This document shows, one piece after another, positions 44,662 to 54,141 of a stretch of 64,000 nucleotides of DNA. Within the stretch, counting starts at the first letter, position 1, and each line of letters starts with the position of its first letter. This DNA comes from Melaminivora suipulveris. GTDB taxonomy: Bacteria > Pseudomonadota > Gammaproteobacteria > Burkholderiales > Burkholderiaceae_C. The DNA is taken from contig NZ_CP027667.1 in assembly GCF_003008575.1 (NCBI RefSeq), forward strand, positions 2,814,001 to 2,878,000. Reading direction: 5' to 3'. The translations under genes and the position numbers were made by a program. The notes under the pieces were generated by a model. The model was not told the DNA's origin and made no database searches. It saw only the letters and a list, made by a program, of their open reading frames with translations.

Positions 44662-45726
44662 CTCGTTCCTCAGATCCGGCAATGGGCGCGGGAACTGGGA
44701 TTTTCCCAAATCGGCGTCGCCGGCGTCGATCTGTCCAGCGCCGAGTCCGGCCTGGGGCAGTGGTTGGCCGCCGGCTTTCATGGCGGTATGCAGTACATGG
44801 AGGCGCACGGCATGCGCCGGGCCCGGCCGGCGGAGCTGGTGCCCGGCACCGTCAGCGTGATCACCGCGCGCATGGATTATTTGCCGCGCAGCACCCCCGC
44901 CGGCTGGCAGGCGGTGGAGTTCGAGCGCCTGGGCCGCGCGCATGAAGGCGTGGTCTCGGTCTACGCCCGCGGGCGCGACTACCATAAGGTGCTGCGCGCG
45001 CGGCTGCAAAAGCTCAGCGACCGCATCGCCGAAGCGCTGGGCCCTTTTGGCCACCGCGTGTTCACCGATTCGGCACCGGTGCTGGAGGCGGAGCTGGCAA
45101 GCCGCAGCGGCCAGGGCTGGCGCGGCAAGCACACGCTGGTGCTGTCGCGCGAGGCCGGCTCCATGTTCTTCCTGGGCGAGATCTACGTCGACATGGCGCT
45201 CCACCCCACCGAGCCGGTCACCGCGCATTGCGGCAGTTGCAGCGCGTGCATCGACGTCTGCCCGACGGGCGCCATCGTGGCGCCGCACCGCGTCGATGCG
45301 CGCCGCTGCATCTCCTACCTGACCATCGAGCACCACGGGCCCATTCCACTGGAGTTGCGCTGCCTCATGGGCAATCGCATCTACGGCTGCGATGATTGCC
45401 AGCTGATATGCCCATGGAACAAATACGCCCAGGTCAGCAGCCTGCCCGACTTCGACCAGCGCGCCGGCCTCACCGGCCAGCACCTGGCGACGCTTTTCGC
45501 CTGGGACGAGGCGACCTTTCTGCGCATGACTGAAGGCGGCCCGATCCGGCGCATCGGCCACGAACGCTGGCTGCGCAACATCGCCGTGGCGCTGGGCAAC
45601 GCCTTGCGCACGGGCGATGCGCAACAGGCGCCTGCGCTGCGCGCCGCCCTGCAGACACGGCTGGAGCATCCTTCGGCCCTGGTGGTCGAGCACGTGCGCT
45701 GGGCGCTGGCCCAACGCCCCGGTTGA
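44641..45726 (+). CDS. queG: Epoxyqueuosine reductase QueG
   Basis: QueG reduces epoxyqueuosine to queuosine in tRNA, the last step of queuosine synthesis, using cobalamin and two iron-sulfur clusters. The 361-residue protein has the N-terminal cobalamin-binding part (ARGRDYHKVLRARLQKL, DSAPVLEAELASRSGQGWRG). Two cluster motifs follow, CGSCSACIDVCPTGAI and, some 50 residues later, CDDCQLICPWN. The C-terminal HEAT-like part (IRRIGHERWLRNIAVALGN) is complete. It is divergent from tsaE; a diguanylate cyclase gene follows 9 bp downstream. Confidence 0.95.
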   Translation: MVISSSQLVPQIRQWARELGFSQIGVAGVDLSSAESGLGQWLAAGFHGGMQYMEAHGMRRARPAELVPGTVSVITARMDYLPRSTPAGWQAVEFERLGRAHEGVVSVYARGRDYHKVLRARLQKLSDRIAEALGPFGHRVFTDSAPVLEAELASRSGQGWRGKHTLVLSREAGSMFFLGEIYVDMALHPTEPVTAHCGSCSACIDVCPTGAIVAPHRVDARRCISYLTIEHHGPIPLELRCLMGNRIYGCDDCQLICPWNKYAQVSSLPDFDQRAGLTGQHLATLFAWDEATFLRMTEGGPIRRIGHERWLRNIAVALGNALRTGDAQQAPALRAALQTRLEHPSALVVEHVRWALAQRPG

Positions 45727-45735
45727 GCGCCACGC

Positions 45736-48459
45736 ATGACCGGCACGCCCGTCCCGTCCAGCAAGTTGCCGGGGGCGATGCACAGGCCTTCGCGGCGCTA
45801 CGCGATACTCGTCACCCTGGCGCTGGTGGGGCTGCTTGCCGCTCTGGCGGCTTACTGGTCGGTGTTGCTGGCCAGCCAGCGCAGCCAGCAGCGCGAGATT
45901 GAAGCGCAGACCTGGTTGCGCGTGAGCCGGATGGCGCTGGCCGCCTCGGTGCAGGTGCGCACCTTGCTGTCGGGACTGGACTACACCTTGCAAACCCTGG
46001 GCGCGGCGTATGCGGCGCGCGATGCGGCTGCCTTCGACGCTGCAGTGCACGCCGTGCGCGAGGCCTACCCCGACGGCGCCGTGCTGCAGGTCGCCGTGGC
46101 CGATGCGTCCGGGGGCATCGCCTACTCCAGCCTGGATGAGGCAGGCGCGCCGCGCGCCCGCGTCTCCATCCTCGACCGTGAGCATTTCCAGGTCCATGCG
46201 CGCCAGCAGGCGGCGGGCATGTACGTCAGCCGGCCGGTGCGCGGGCGCGTCTCGCAGCGCTGGTCGATACAGCTCAGCCGCGCACTGTGGCGCGATGGCG
46301 TCTTCGCTGGCGTGCTGGTGCTGTCGCTGTCGCCCGACTACATCGCCCAGTACTTCGATGCCCTGGCCGTCGGTACCGGCGAAGAGGTCGTGCTGCTGCG
46401 CAGCGATGGCTACTACCTGGCGCGCTCGCAGCGCCAGGATGCGGTGCTGGGCACCGCCATCCCGGCGGATCGGGCAGCGTTCTTCCGCACCGACGAGGAC
46501 AGCGGCCGCTACGTCACCGACTCGCAGGTGGACGGTCTGCGCCGCATGTATGCCTGGCACCGCGTCCCAGGGCTGCCGCTGATCGCCAGCGCTGGCCTGG
46601 AGCGCAGCCCGGTGCTGGCGCCCGGCGAGGCCGAGTTCACGCGCGTCGTGGCGCGCAACGCGCTGGGCACGGCGGCCATTCTGACGACAGCCCTGCTGGC
46701 GGCCTGGTTGACGCTGCAGCGCGAGCGCAGCGACCGCCGCCGCCGGCTGTTGGAAGAACGTTTCGCGCAACTGGCGCAACAGGCCCTGGCGCGCAGCGAG
46801 GAGCGCCTGCGCAGCACCCTGCACGCCGTGCGCGATGGCCTGTGGGAGTGGGATTGCACCAGCGGCAAGGTCGTGTGGGATGGCCGTTGCGCCGAGATCC
46901 TGGGCTACCCTGCCGAAGCCATGGCACTGGACATGGAGCGCTTCCTGGACATGGTGCACCCGGCCGATCGGACGCTGGTGCGGACGGCTTTTCAGGGGCA
47001 TGTGGGCAACGGGCAGGAGTTCCGCGTCGAGATGCGCCTGCGCACCGCCGCCGGTGGCTGGCACAGCGTCGAGTCGCGCGGCGACGCCACCCAGCGCGAT
47101 GCGCAAGGGCAACCCCTGCAGATGCGCGGCACGCACACCGACATCCAGCAGCGCGTGGAGCAGGTGCAACTGATAGGCGCGCTGCTGGATCGCGGCAGCG
47201 CACTGGTGCTGATGGCCACGCCGCAAGGCGACATCGCCTACGCCAACGAACGCGCCGCGCGCTCCTTCGGGCTGCCCGTCGGCGCGCAGCCGGGCGGTGA
47301 GCGCATCTCGCTGCAGTCGCTGCAGGCAGATGCACAGGGCGCGCAGCGTTTTGCGGACCTGCGCGCCACGCTGCGCGAGCAGGGCAGCGCGCGCGACGAG
47401 GCGCGGCTGCGCCTGGCGGATGGCAGTCTGCGCTGGTTCGACCTGCAAGGCAGCCTGCTCGACGCCCAGGACGGCGACGGCAGGGTGGTCTGGACGCTGG
47501 TGGACGTCGACGCGCGCCGGCGCGCCGAAAGCGCGCTGGAGCACGCCCGGCGAACGCTGGCGGCCATCGTCGACCGCTTTCCTGTCGGCGTGCTGGTGGC
47601 CGACGCCCAGGGCCGGTCCATCGTGGCGGCGAACCAGCAGGCGCAGGAGTTGTTGCGCCTGGACGGCGCGCCACTCGCGGGCCTGGATCTGCAGGAGTTC
47701 GCGGCGGGGCTGGTGCCGCCGTTGGGCGAGGCGTTGCTGCGCCGCGAAGGCAGCGCTTTCGCTGCGGGCAGCAGCGTCCAGCAGCTGGCGGACGGGCGCC
47801 ACCTGGAGATCGAGGCCTTCGCCCTGCTCGACCAGGGTCGCCGCCTTGGGCACTGCTGGGTCATCAGCGACGCGACCGAAAGGCGCCAGCGCGAGAGCCG
47901 GCTGGAGACGCTGGCGCTCACCGATGCTCTCACCGGCGTGCCCAACCGGCGCGCCTTCATGGAGCGGCTGGACACCGAGATGCAGCACCTGCACGCCGGC
48001 CTGGTGGAGCACGCGGCGCTGCTGATGCTGGACATCGACCACTTCAAGCGCGTCAACGACACCTGGGGCCACGCCGCGGGCGACGTGGTGCTGCGCGAGC
48101 TGGCGCAGACGGTGGCCCGCGCGCTGCGCTCGCAGGACATGGTGGGCCGCATCGGCGGCGAGGAGTTCGCGGTGCTGCTGTCGGGTGCGGCTGCTCGGGC
48201 AACCCTGCAGAGGGCCGAGGAGCTGCGCCTGGCGGTGGCCGACCGCGCCATCGGCCTGCCCGAGGGCGCGGCGCTGAACATCACCATCAGCCTGGGCGTC
48301 GCCGGCCTGCGCGCGGATGACGCATCCGGCGCCACGGCGCTGGAGCGGGCCGACGCCGCCATGTACCACTCCAAACGCAACGGACGCAACCGCAGCACGC
48401 TGTGGAGCGCCGACCTGCCGCAGGCAGCCGCCCCCGAAGAGGCGGGCGCCGGTCGATGA
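45736..48459 (+). CDS. Membrane diguanylate cyclase with periplasmic PDC sensor, PAS domains and GGDEF
   Basis: The 907-residue protein makes cyclic di-GMP. A first helix at about residues 23-45 ([20 protein letters not shown]) and a second near 310-330 bracket a periplasmic dCache/PDC-like sensor of about 260 residues. Two or three PAS domains follow (one with [20 protein letters not shown] and [13 protein letters not shown]), then GGDEF ([28 protein letters not shown]). The active GGEEF form is intact, and RSQD five residues upstream forms an inhibitory I-site. There is no EAL domain. It may be cotranscribed with queG. Confidence 0.93.
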   Translation: MTGTPVPSSKLPGAMHRPSRRYAILVTLALVGLLAALAAYWSVLLASQRSQQREIEAQTWLRVSRMALAASVQVRTLLSGLDYTLQTLGAAYAARDAAAFDAAVHAVREAYPDGAVLQVAVADASGGIAYSSLDEAGAPRARVSILDREHFQVHARQQAAGMYVSRPVRGRVSQRWSIQLSRALWRDGVFAGVLVLSLSPDYIAQYFDALAVGTGEEVVLLRSDGYYLARSQRQDAVLGTAIPADRAAFFRTDEDSGRYVTDSQVDGLRRMYAWHRVPGLPLIASAGLERSPVLAPGEAEFTRVVARNALGTAAILTTALLAAWLTLQRERSDRRRRLLEERFAQLAQQALARSEERLRSTLHAVRDGLWEWDCTSGKVVWDGRCAEILGYPAEAMALDMERFLDMVHPADRTLVRTAFQGHVGNGQEFRVEMRLRTAAGGWHSVESRGDATQRDAQGQPLQMRGTHTDIQQRVEQVQLIGALLDRGSALVLMATPQGDIAYANERAARSFGLPVGAQPGGERISLQSLQADAQGAQRFADLRATLREQGSARDEARLRLADGSLRWFDLQGSLLDAQDGDGRVVWTLVDVDARRRAESALEHARRTLAAIVDRFPVGVLVADAQGRSIVAANQQAQELLRLDGAPLAGLDLQEFAAGLVPPLGEALLRREGSAFAAGSSVQQLADGRHLEIEAFALLDQGRRLGHCWVISDATERRQRESRLETLALTDALTGVPNRRAFMERLDTEMQHLHAGLVEHAALLMLDIDHFKRVNDTWGHAAGDVVLRELAQTVARALRSQDMVGRIGGEEFAVLLSGAAARATLQRAEELRLAVADRAIGLPEGAALNITISLGVAGLRADDASGATALERADAAMYHSKRNGRNRSTLWSADLPQAAAPEEAGAGR

Positions 48460-48500
48460 CGGTCGGGGCCAAACGCGCCTGAAACTTGTAGCATCGCCGG

Positions 48501-48525
48501 CGGGCCGCGCGCAGCGGCCCGTTTT
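48501..48525 (+). terminator. Terminator after the diguanylate cyclase gene
   Basis: An 8-bp perfect GC stem CGGGCCGC/GCGGCCCG with a 5-nt loop is followed by four T. It separates the cyclase from the Bug-type binding protein. Confidence 0.75.
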
Positions 48526-48562
48526 GCGTTCCCCCCATTGCGCTCAACAAGGAATCCCTTTC

Positions 48563-49528
48563 ATGCAACGCCGCTATTGCTTCGCCCTGGCGCTTTTGAC
48601 CGTAGCCGGCCCGTCCTTCGGGCAGCAGAACTACCCGAGCAAACCGATCAAGCTGCTGGTGCCTTTCGCCCCCGGCGGCACGACCGACATCATCGCGCGC
48701 GCCGTCGCCGATCCGCTGGGCAAGGTGTTGGGCCAGACGGTGGTGGTGGACAACCGCGGCGGCGGCGGGGGCATCATTGGCGCGCAGGAGACGGCGCGAG
48801 CGGCGCCCGATGGCTACAACCTGGGTATCGCCACGGTGTCGACGATCGCCACCAACCCGGCCATCAATCCCAAGGTGCCTTACAACGCGCTGACCGATTT
48901 CACCCCGATCATCAACATCGCCGCGACGCCGAACGTGATCACGGTGAACCCGAAGTTCCCGGCCCAGGATTACAAGAGCTTCGTCGCCGAGCTCAAAAAG
49001 CACCCCGGCCAGTATTCGTACGCTTCATCGGGCACCGGCACCATCCAGCACCTGCTGATGGAGCTGTACAAGAGCCTGTCGGGCACTTTCGTCACGCACA
49101 TCCCCTACCGGGGCGCCGGGCCCGCGCTCAATGATCTGGTGGCCAACCAGGTCAGCATGAGCCTGGACAACCTGCCGTCGTCGCTGCCCTTCATCAAGAG
49201 CGGGCGCCTGGTGCCCATCGTCGTCGCGGCGCCGCAGCGGCTGGCCGTGCTGCCCGACGTGCCGACGTTCAAGGAGGTCGGCCTGGAGCCGGTCAACCGC
49301 CTGGCGTTCTACGGCATCGTCGGCCCCAAGGGCATGCCCAAGGACATCGTCGACAAGATCAATGCCGGCGTGAGAAAGGCGCTGGAGGATCCGGCAGTGA
49401 AAAAACGCATCGAGGACATCGGCTCGCTCATCGTCGCCAACACGCCGGAACAATTTGCCGAGCAGTTCCGCGTCGAGAGCCAGGTCTACAAGGATGTCGT
49501 GAAAACGCAGAAGCTGACGCTCGAATGA
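48563..49528 (+). CDS. Bug-family (tripartite tricarboxylate) solute-binding protein
   Basis: The 321-residue periplasmic protein has a Sec signal ([20 protein letters not shown]) and the Bug signature [20 protein letters not shown], then [20 protein letters not shown] and a C-terminal [16 protein letters not shown]. Bug proteins bind small carboxylates for TctAB permeases or act as extracytoplasmic sensors. They are strongly expanded in Burkholderiales and often stand alone, as here: no tctA or tctB gene is adjacent. AAGGAAT precedes the start. It converges with the AEC carrier gene. Its ligand is unknown. Confidence 0.92.
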   Translation: MQRRYCFALALLTVAGPSFGQQNYPSKPIKLLVPFAPGGTTDIIARAVADPLGKVLGQTVVVDNRGGGGGIIGAQETARAAPDGYNLGIATVSTIATNPAINPKVPYNALTDFTPIINIAATPNVITVNPKFPAQDYKSFVAELKKHPGQYSYASSGTGTIQHLLMELYKSLSGTFVTHIPYRGAGPALNDLVANQVSMSLDNLPSSLPFIKSGRLVPIVVAAPQRLAVLPDVPTFKEVGLEPVNRLAFYGIVGPKGMPKDIVDKINAGVRKALEDPAVKKRIEDIGSLIVANTPEQFAEQFRVESQVYKDVVKTQKLTLE

Positions 49529-49564
49529 CGTGCCCGCAGGGGGGCATATGCCGGGCCCACGCTC

Positions 49565-50470
49565 CTAGGCCAGCAGGCTCAGCGCCAACGGCAGGCTGAC
49601 CAGCCCCAGCAGCGTGGACAGCGTGACCAGCGCTGCCACGTAGCTGCCGTTGTAGCCCATGCGCGCCGCCAGGACGTAGCAGGTCGACGAAGTGGAGACG
49701 GCGCAAAACGCCACCAGCACCGCCGTCTGCGTCGCATCCAACTGCAGCGCGCGCGCCAGTGCCCAGCCCAGCAGCGGCTGCACGGCATGCCGGATGGCCA
49801 GCAGGGAGACCGTCAGGCTGCGCCCGCGCGCCAACTGTCCCCACTGCAGTCCAGCGCCGGCGGCCATCAGGCCCAGCACCAGCGCGGCCGCGCCCATGCG
49901 CGAGACGGTGGGCTCCAGCCAGCGCGGCAGAGTGAAGCCTGCCGCGTTGGCCAGCAGGCCGCAGACAGTGGCCAGCACCAGCGGATTGCGCAGCAGCTCG
50001 CGCACCAGGCTCTGGCCGCTGCCGCGCGCCATGGGCCAGACGGCGGCGACGTTCACCACCGGAACGCAGACGCCGATCAGCACCGCCGCCAGCAGCAGCC
50101 CCTGGCTGCCCGCCAGGCGCTCGGCCAGGGCCAGCACGATGAAGGAATTGAAGCGAAACGCCACCTGCGCGCCGGCGGCGTGGTCGCGCCGGTCTATGCG
50201 TGCGCCCAGCCAGGGCAGATGCGGCAGGCTGAAGGCCAGTGCAGCGCCACCCAGCGCCGCGCCCAGGCCGGCAGCGACCAGCCCCGAGGCCGCGCCGATC
50301 TGCAGCGGACTGCGCACGATGGACTGGAACAACAGCGCCGGAAACAGCACGTAATACACCAGCCCTTCCACGGCCTGCCAGGTGCCGCGGCCCAGCGCCG
50401 TGAAGCGGCAGATCAGATAGCCCAGCAGGATCAGCAGGAAGTCGGGCGCCAGCAGTTGCGCGTAGTGCAT
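49565..50470 (-). CDS. AEC-family transporter (auxin efflux carrier-like)
   Basis: The 301-residue inner-membrane protein has about ten hydrophobic helices in a two-fold repeat, beginning MHYAQLLAPDFLLILLGYLI. It contains VYYVLFPALLFQSIVRSP and, in the second half, LRNPLVLATVCGLLANAAG and CAVSTSSTCYVLAARMGYNG. AEC carriers export or import organic anions such as malate or malonate. It starts 3 nt after the DUF1850 stop and is therefore in the same operon as the TRAP transporter. Confidence 0.9.
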   Translation of the reverse strand: MHYAQLLAPDFLLILLGYLICRFTALGRGTWQAVEGLVYYVLFPALLFQSIVRSPLQIGAASGLVAAGLGAALGGAALAFSLPHLPWLGARIDRRDHAAGAQVAFRFNSFIVLALAERLAGSQGLLLAAVLIGVCVPVVNVAAVWPMARGSGQSLVRELLRNPLVLATVCGLLANAAGFTLPRWLEPTVSRMGAAALVLGLMAAGAGLQWGQLARGRSLTVSLLAIRHAVQPLLGWALARALQLDATQTAVLVAFCAVSTSSTCYVLAARMGYNGSYVAALVTLSTLLGLVSLPLALSLLA

Positions 50471-50473
50471 GCC

Positions 50474-50902
50474 TCAGCGGTGCGTCGTGGGGTCGCTGGC
50501 GCGCTCAGGCTGCATGCAGACCGACAACAGCGTGATGCCACCATCGGAGGGTAGCCAGTGCGCCATGGGGCGGCATGCGCCCTGAACGCACAGCTCGAAG
50601 TCGGCGGTGAATTCGGAGCGGGTCAGGCGCAGCACGGGGGGCGCCTCGGTGCCCGGCCGGTAGTGGTACCAGCCGTCCCGCAGGCGCGCGTCTGGCGGTG
50701 GCTCCATGCCAGCGGCGGAGCCGCGCACCCTCGCTTGCAGCGCCTGCAGCTTTTGGGGCGGGCCGGGCAGCACGGCGTAATCCTCCTCCCAGCGCACTTT
50801 TTCGATGGAATGCGTCCAGGCCAGGGTGAAACGCTCGGCGGGAACGAAGACCGGCGCGGCGGCAGCCGCCGCCAGCGCCAGGCAGATGCCGAGGATCGCC
50901 AC
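50474..50902 (-). CDS. DUF1850 protein, TRAP-TAXI associated
   Basis: The 142-residue protein starts with a hydrophobic segment (MAILGICLALAAAAAAPVFV), likely a signal or anchor. The DUF1850 core follows: RFTLAWTHSIEKVRWEEDYA, a central beta-rich part with LRDGWYHYRPGTE, and a C-terminal half with two Cys (CVQGACRPMAHW). DUF1850 genes lie next to fused TAXI-TRAP permeases in many bacteria, and the protein is thought to assist them; the mechanism is unknown. Gaps to both neighbours are 3 nt. Confidence 0.88.
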   Translation of the reverse strand: MAILGICLALAAAAAAPVFVPAERFTLAWTHSIEKVRWEEDYAVLPGPPQKLQALQARVRGSAAGMEPPPDARLRDGWYHYRPGTEAPPVLRLTRSEFTADFELCVQGACRPMAHWLPSDGGITLLSVCMQPERASDPTTHR

Positions 50903-50905
50903 GCC

Positions 50906-52972
50906 TCAGACCGGCGCGGCCGCAGCGCGCTGGCGGCTGCGCCGCACGTGCCACACCAGCAGCAGCGCGACGGCGACCAGACCCGCCTCGTCCGTCAGCG
51001 GCGCGGCCACCACCAGCAGGCTGGCGCCAGCCACGGCGATCACGCGCTCCACCCAGTTCAACGGGCCGAACAGATAGCCGATGGCGCCGGCGCCCCACAT
51101 GGCCACCGCCACCAGCGCCTTGAATACCACCCACGAGTTATCCAGCCAGGTGCCCTCCTGCAGCATCAGCGCCGGGCTGTACACGGCCATGTAGGGCACG
51201 ACGAAGCCGGCCACGGCGATGCGCACCGCCTGCAGGCCGATCTTCAGCCCGCTTTCGCGCGCGATGGGCGCGGCGGCAAAGGCCGCCAGCGCCACCGGCG
51301 GCGTGAGGTCGGCCATGATGCCGAAATAGAAGACGAACATGTGCGAGACGATCAGCGGCACGCCCAGTTGCAGCAGCACCGGCGCGGCGAGCGAGCTGGT
51401 GATGATGTAGTTGGGAATGGTCGGGATGCCCATGCCCAGCACCAGGCAGGTCAGCATGGTCAGGAACAGGGCCAGGAACAGGCTTTTCTCGCCGATCAAG
51501 ATAATGCGCCCGCCCAGCTCGGCGGCCACGCCGGTCAGGTTGATGACGCCGATGATCACGCCCACCAGCGCGCAGGCAATCGCCACCGGCAGCGCGTGGC
51601 GCGCGCCGTGGGCCAGCGCGGCCAGCGCCAGGCGGCGCGCGTTGCCGCCCGTGCGGCGGATGTAGGTCAGCGCCACCAGCACCAGCGTGACCACGATGAA
51701 GGTGCCCACGCCGAAGTAGAAAAAGCCCGCGCAGGCAAAGCCCAGCAACACCCAGAACAGCGTGCGCAGCGCCGTGCCCTGCACGCCGCTGGCCACGGCC
51801 GCACCGAAGATCAGTATCACCGTCAGCGCCAGGCCCACCGTGCCCGAGAACATGGGCGTGTAGCCAGAGAACAAGAGCGCCACCAGGCCGATCAGCGGCA
51901 GCAGCAAATACCAGCGCAGGCGCACGGCCGTCCAGGGGTTGGGGCACTCGTCCTTGGGCATGCCCGTGAGACCCTTGCGCCCCGCCTCCAGATGCACCAT
52001 CCAGAACGCCGTGAAGAAGTACAGGATGGCCGGGATGACGGCGGCCTTGACGATGTCCACGTAAGGCACGTTGATGGTCTCGGCCATGATGAAGGCCACC
52101 GCCCCCATGACCGGCGGCATGATCTGCCCGCCCATGCTGGCCGTGGCCTCCACGCCGCCGGCAAAGGCCGGCGCGTAGCCGAAGCGCTTCATCAGCGGGA
52201 TGGTGAACTGCCCGGTGGTGACCACGTTGGCCACGCCGGAGCCGTTGATGGTGCCCATCAGCGCCGAGGAGATCACCGAGACCTTGGCCGGCCCGCCGCG
52301 CGTATGGCCCACGGTGCCCAGGGCGAAGTCGTTGAACAGGTCGATCATGCCGGCCTGCTCCAAGAAGGCGCCGAACAGGATGAACAGGAAGATGTAGGTC
52401 GCCGAGACATAGGTCGGCGTGCCGTAGATGCCCTCGGTGCCGAAGGCCAGCGTGCTGACGATCTGGTCCATGCCGAAGCCGCGGTGCGCCAGCATGCCTG
52501 GCAGGTACTGGCCGAACATGCCGTACAGCAAAAAGATGCCGCAGATCAGCGGCAGGCCCCAGCCCATGGCGCGCCGCGCGGCCTCGAACACCAGGGCGAT
52601 GAGGGTCACGCCGATGACCCAGTCCGCCGGGATGAGCTCGCCGGCGCGCGCCGTCAGGTCGGCCTCGTAGACCCAGTGGTACAGGCTGAAGACGAAGCCG
52701 ATGAGGCCCAGCGTCCAGCCCAGCATGCGGCCCAGTCGCGCCGCGCCGCCCTGCCGGCCCTGCAACGGCGGGTACAGGATGAAGATCATCAGCAGCACGA
52801 AGCCCACGTGGATCGCGCGGATCACCTGGCTGGACAGCGGATGGAAGGCCGCCATCCACAACTGGAAGCTGGAAAACGCGATGGCCACCGCGAAGATGGC
52901 GCCGCGCAGCTGCGAGCTGGGGCCCGGGGCCTGCAGCTGTGCGTTGTGGTCGGTGGTTGGGGTGTCGTTCAT
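50906..52972 (-). CDS. TRAP transporter permease, fused DctQM (TAXI type)
   Basis: The 688-residue protein is the membrane component of a TAXI-type TRAP transporter, driving solute uptake with an ion gradient. The N-terminal four-helix DctQ-like part (residues about 25-160) is fused to the large DctM part. Signature stretches are FGAFLEQAGMIDLFNDFALG, SSALMGTINGSGVANVVTTG and TASMGGQIMPPVMGAVAFIM. The second half has LVLGMGIPTIPNYIITSSLA. The binding protein gene is upstream, and DUF1850 and AEC genes follow without gaps. The substrate is unknown. Confidence 0.94.
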   Translation of the reverse strand: MNDTPTTDHNAQLQAPGPSSQLRGAIFAVAIAFSSFQLWMAAFHPLSSQVIRAIHVGFVLLMIFILYPPLQGRQGGAARLGRMLGWTLGLIGFVFSLYHWVYEADLTARAGELIPADWVIGVTLIALVFEAARRAMGWGLPLICGIFLLYGMFGQYLPGMLAHRGFGMDQIVSTLAFGTEGIYGTPTYVSATYIFLFILFGAFLEQAGMIDLFNDFALGTVGHTRGGPAKVSVISSALMGTINGSGVANVVTTGQFTIPLMKRFGYAPAFAGGVEATASMGGQIMPPVMGAVAFIMAETINVPYVDIVKAAVIPAILYFFTAFWMVHLEAGRKGLTGMPKDECPNPWTAVRLRWYLLLPLIGLVALLFSGYTPMFSGTVGLALTVILIFGAAVASGVQGTALRTLFWVLLGFACAGFFYFGVGTFIVVTLVLVALTYIRRTGGNARRLALAALAHGARHALPVAIACALVGVIIGVINLTGVAAELGGRIILIGEKSLFLALFLTMLTCLVLGMGIPTIPNYIITSSLAAPVLLQLGVPLIVSHMFVFYFGIMADLTPPVALAAFAAAPIARESGLKIGLQAVRIAVAGFVVPYMAVYSPALMLQEGTWLDNSWVVFKALVAVAMWGAGAIGYLFGPLNWVERVIAVAGASLLVVAAPLTDEAGLVAVALLLVWHVRRSRQRAAAAPV

Positions 52973-52996
52973 GGTCGTCTCAATCGTGCCGCAACG

Positions 52997-53019
52997 AAAA
53001 CGGCCCCTTGTCGGGGCCG
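52997..53019 (-). terminator. Hairpin between TAXI binding protein and permease genes
   Basis: CGGCCCC/GGGGCCG with a 5-nt loop is followed on the minus strand by four T. It lies between the binding-protein stop and the permease start and could attenuate transcription, so that the binding protein is made in excess over the permease. Confidence 0.7.
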
Positions 53020-53038
53020 GCTGTCATGGACTGTGGGT

Positions 53039-53995
53039 CTACTTGATCAGGCCCACTTCCTTGTAATAGCGCTCGGCGCCGGGGTGCAGCGGTACCGGCA
53101 TGCCCTGCAGCGCCTTGTCGCGCTGGATGGCCTTGGCAGCGTTGTGTGCCGAGTAGAGCGTGTCCAGGTGCTCGTACAGCTGCTTGGCCATCTGGTAGGC
53201 CAGCTCGTCGGACACGCCCGAATGCGTCACCAGGAAGTTGGGAATGGCGGCGGTGTGCACGTCGGCGGTCTGGCCGGTGTAGGTGCCCGCCGGGATCACG
53301 GCTGGCTGATAGGCGGCGTCGCCGACCTTGGCCACCGTCTCGGCCGGCACCGGCACGACGACGATCTTCACGGCGGTCGCCAGGTCGCGAATGGAGGCCA
53401 CGCCCAGGCCGGCGGACTGCAGCGTGGCGTCCAGCTGGCGGTTCTTCATGAGTTCGACCGACTCGCCAAACGGCAGGTATTCGACCTTGCCCAGATCCTT
53501 GTAGTCCAGCCCGGCGGCCTTGAGGATGGCGCGCGCGTTGAGCTCCGTGCCTGAGCGCGCCGCGCCTACCGAGATGCGCTTGCCCTTCAGGTCGGCCAGC
53601 GTCTTGATGCCGGCATCGGCATTGGCGACGATCTGGATGTAGTTGTTGTACGTGGCGGACAGGCCGCGCAGCTTGTCCAGCTTCTTCGGAAAGCCGGCGT
53701 CGGCATCGCCCTTCCAGGCGTCCGACAGCGCGTCGCCCAGCGTGAACGCCAGTTCGCCGCGGCCGGCCTGCAGCAGGTTCAGGTTTTCCGCCGAGGCCTT
53801 GGTGACCTGGGCCGTGGCGCGGGCATTGGGGATGTTCTTGCCATACACCTGCGACAGCGCCACACCCAGCGGGTAGTACACGCCGCTTTGGCCGCCCGTC
53901 AACACGTTGACGAACTGCTGCTGCGCGTGCGCGCCCGAAGTGGCCAGCAGCGCGCTCAAACCGAGCCCGAGACCGAGTTGACGTAGCCAGCGCAT
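53039..53995 (-). CDS. TAXI-family TRAP solute-binding protein
   Basis: The 318-residue periplasmic protein has a Sec signal (MRWLRQLGLGLGLSALLATS cleaved after AHA) and the TAXI pattern NVLTGGQSGVYYPLGVALSQ, ENLNLLQAGRGELAFTLGDA and LADLKGKRISVGAARSGTEL. It delivers an unknown solute, often glutamate or another dicarboxylate in this family, to the TRAP permease encoded downstream. AGGAGA precedes the start; longer upstream frames are not supported by a signal peptide. Confidence 0.93.
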   Translation of the reverse strand: MRWLRQLGLGLGLSALLATSGAHAQQQFVNVLTGGQSGVYYPLGVALSQVYGKNIPNARATAQVTKASAENLNLLQAGRGELAFTLGDALSDAWKGDADAGFPKKLDKLRGLSATYNNYIQIVANADAGIKTLADLKGKRISVGAARSGTELNARAILKAAGLDYKDLGKVEYLPFGESVELMKNRQLDATLQSAGLGVASIRDLATAVKIVVVPVPAETVAKVGDAAYQPAVIPAGTYTGQTADVHTAAIPNFLVTHSGVSDELAYQMAKQLYEHLDTLYSAHNAAKAIQRDKALQGMPVPLHPGAERYYKEVGLIK

Positions 53996-54141
53996 GTGTG
54001 GATCTCCTGAATGTAATGTGTGGGAACGACCGGGCAGAATAACGCAAGCGCCCGCCGGGGCGGCGGTGCATCGTTCAAGATCGAGAAGGGTTTTCACGGG
54101 TTGTCTGCCCGCAGCGCCGTAACGCTGTCAGCCCAATCACC

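Noticed and set aside
44113..48369. 1418-codon open frame on the minus strand
   Set aside because: Only its last ~180 codons are tsaE. The rest lies opposite queG and the diguanylate cyclase, whose motifs are unmistakable; long antisense frames are expected at this GC content.
50558..53554. 998-codon open frame antisense to the TRAP genes
   Set aside because: His/Gln/Arg-rich shadow translation opposite clear TRAP permease and binding-protein genes.
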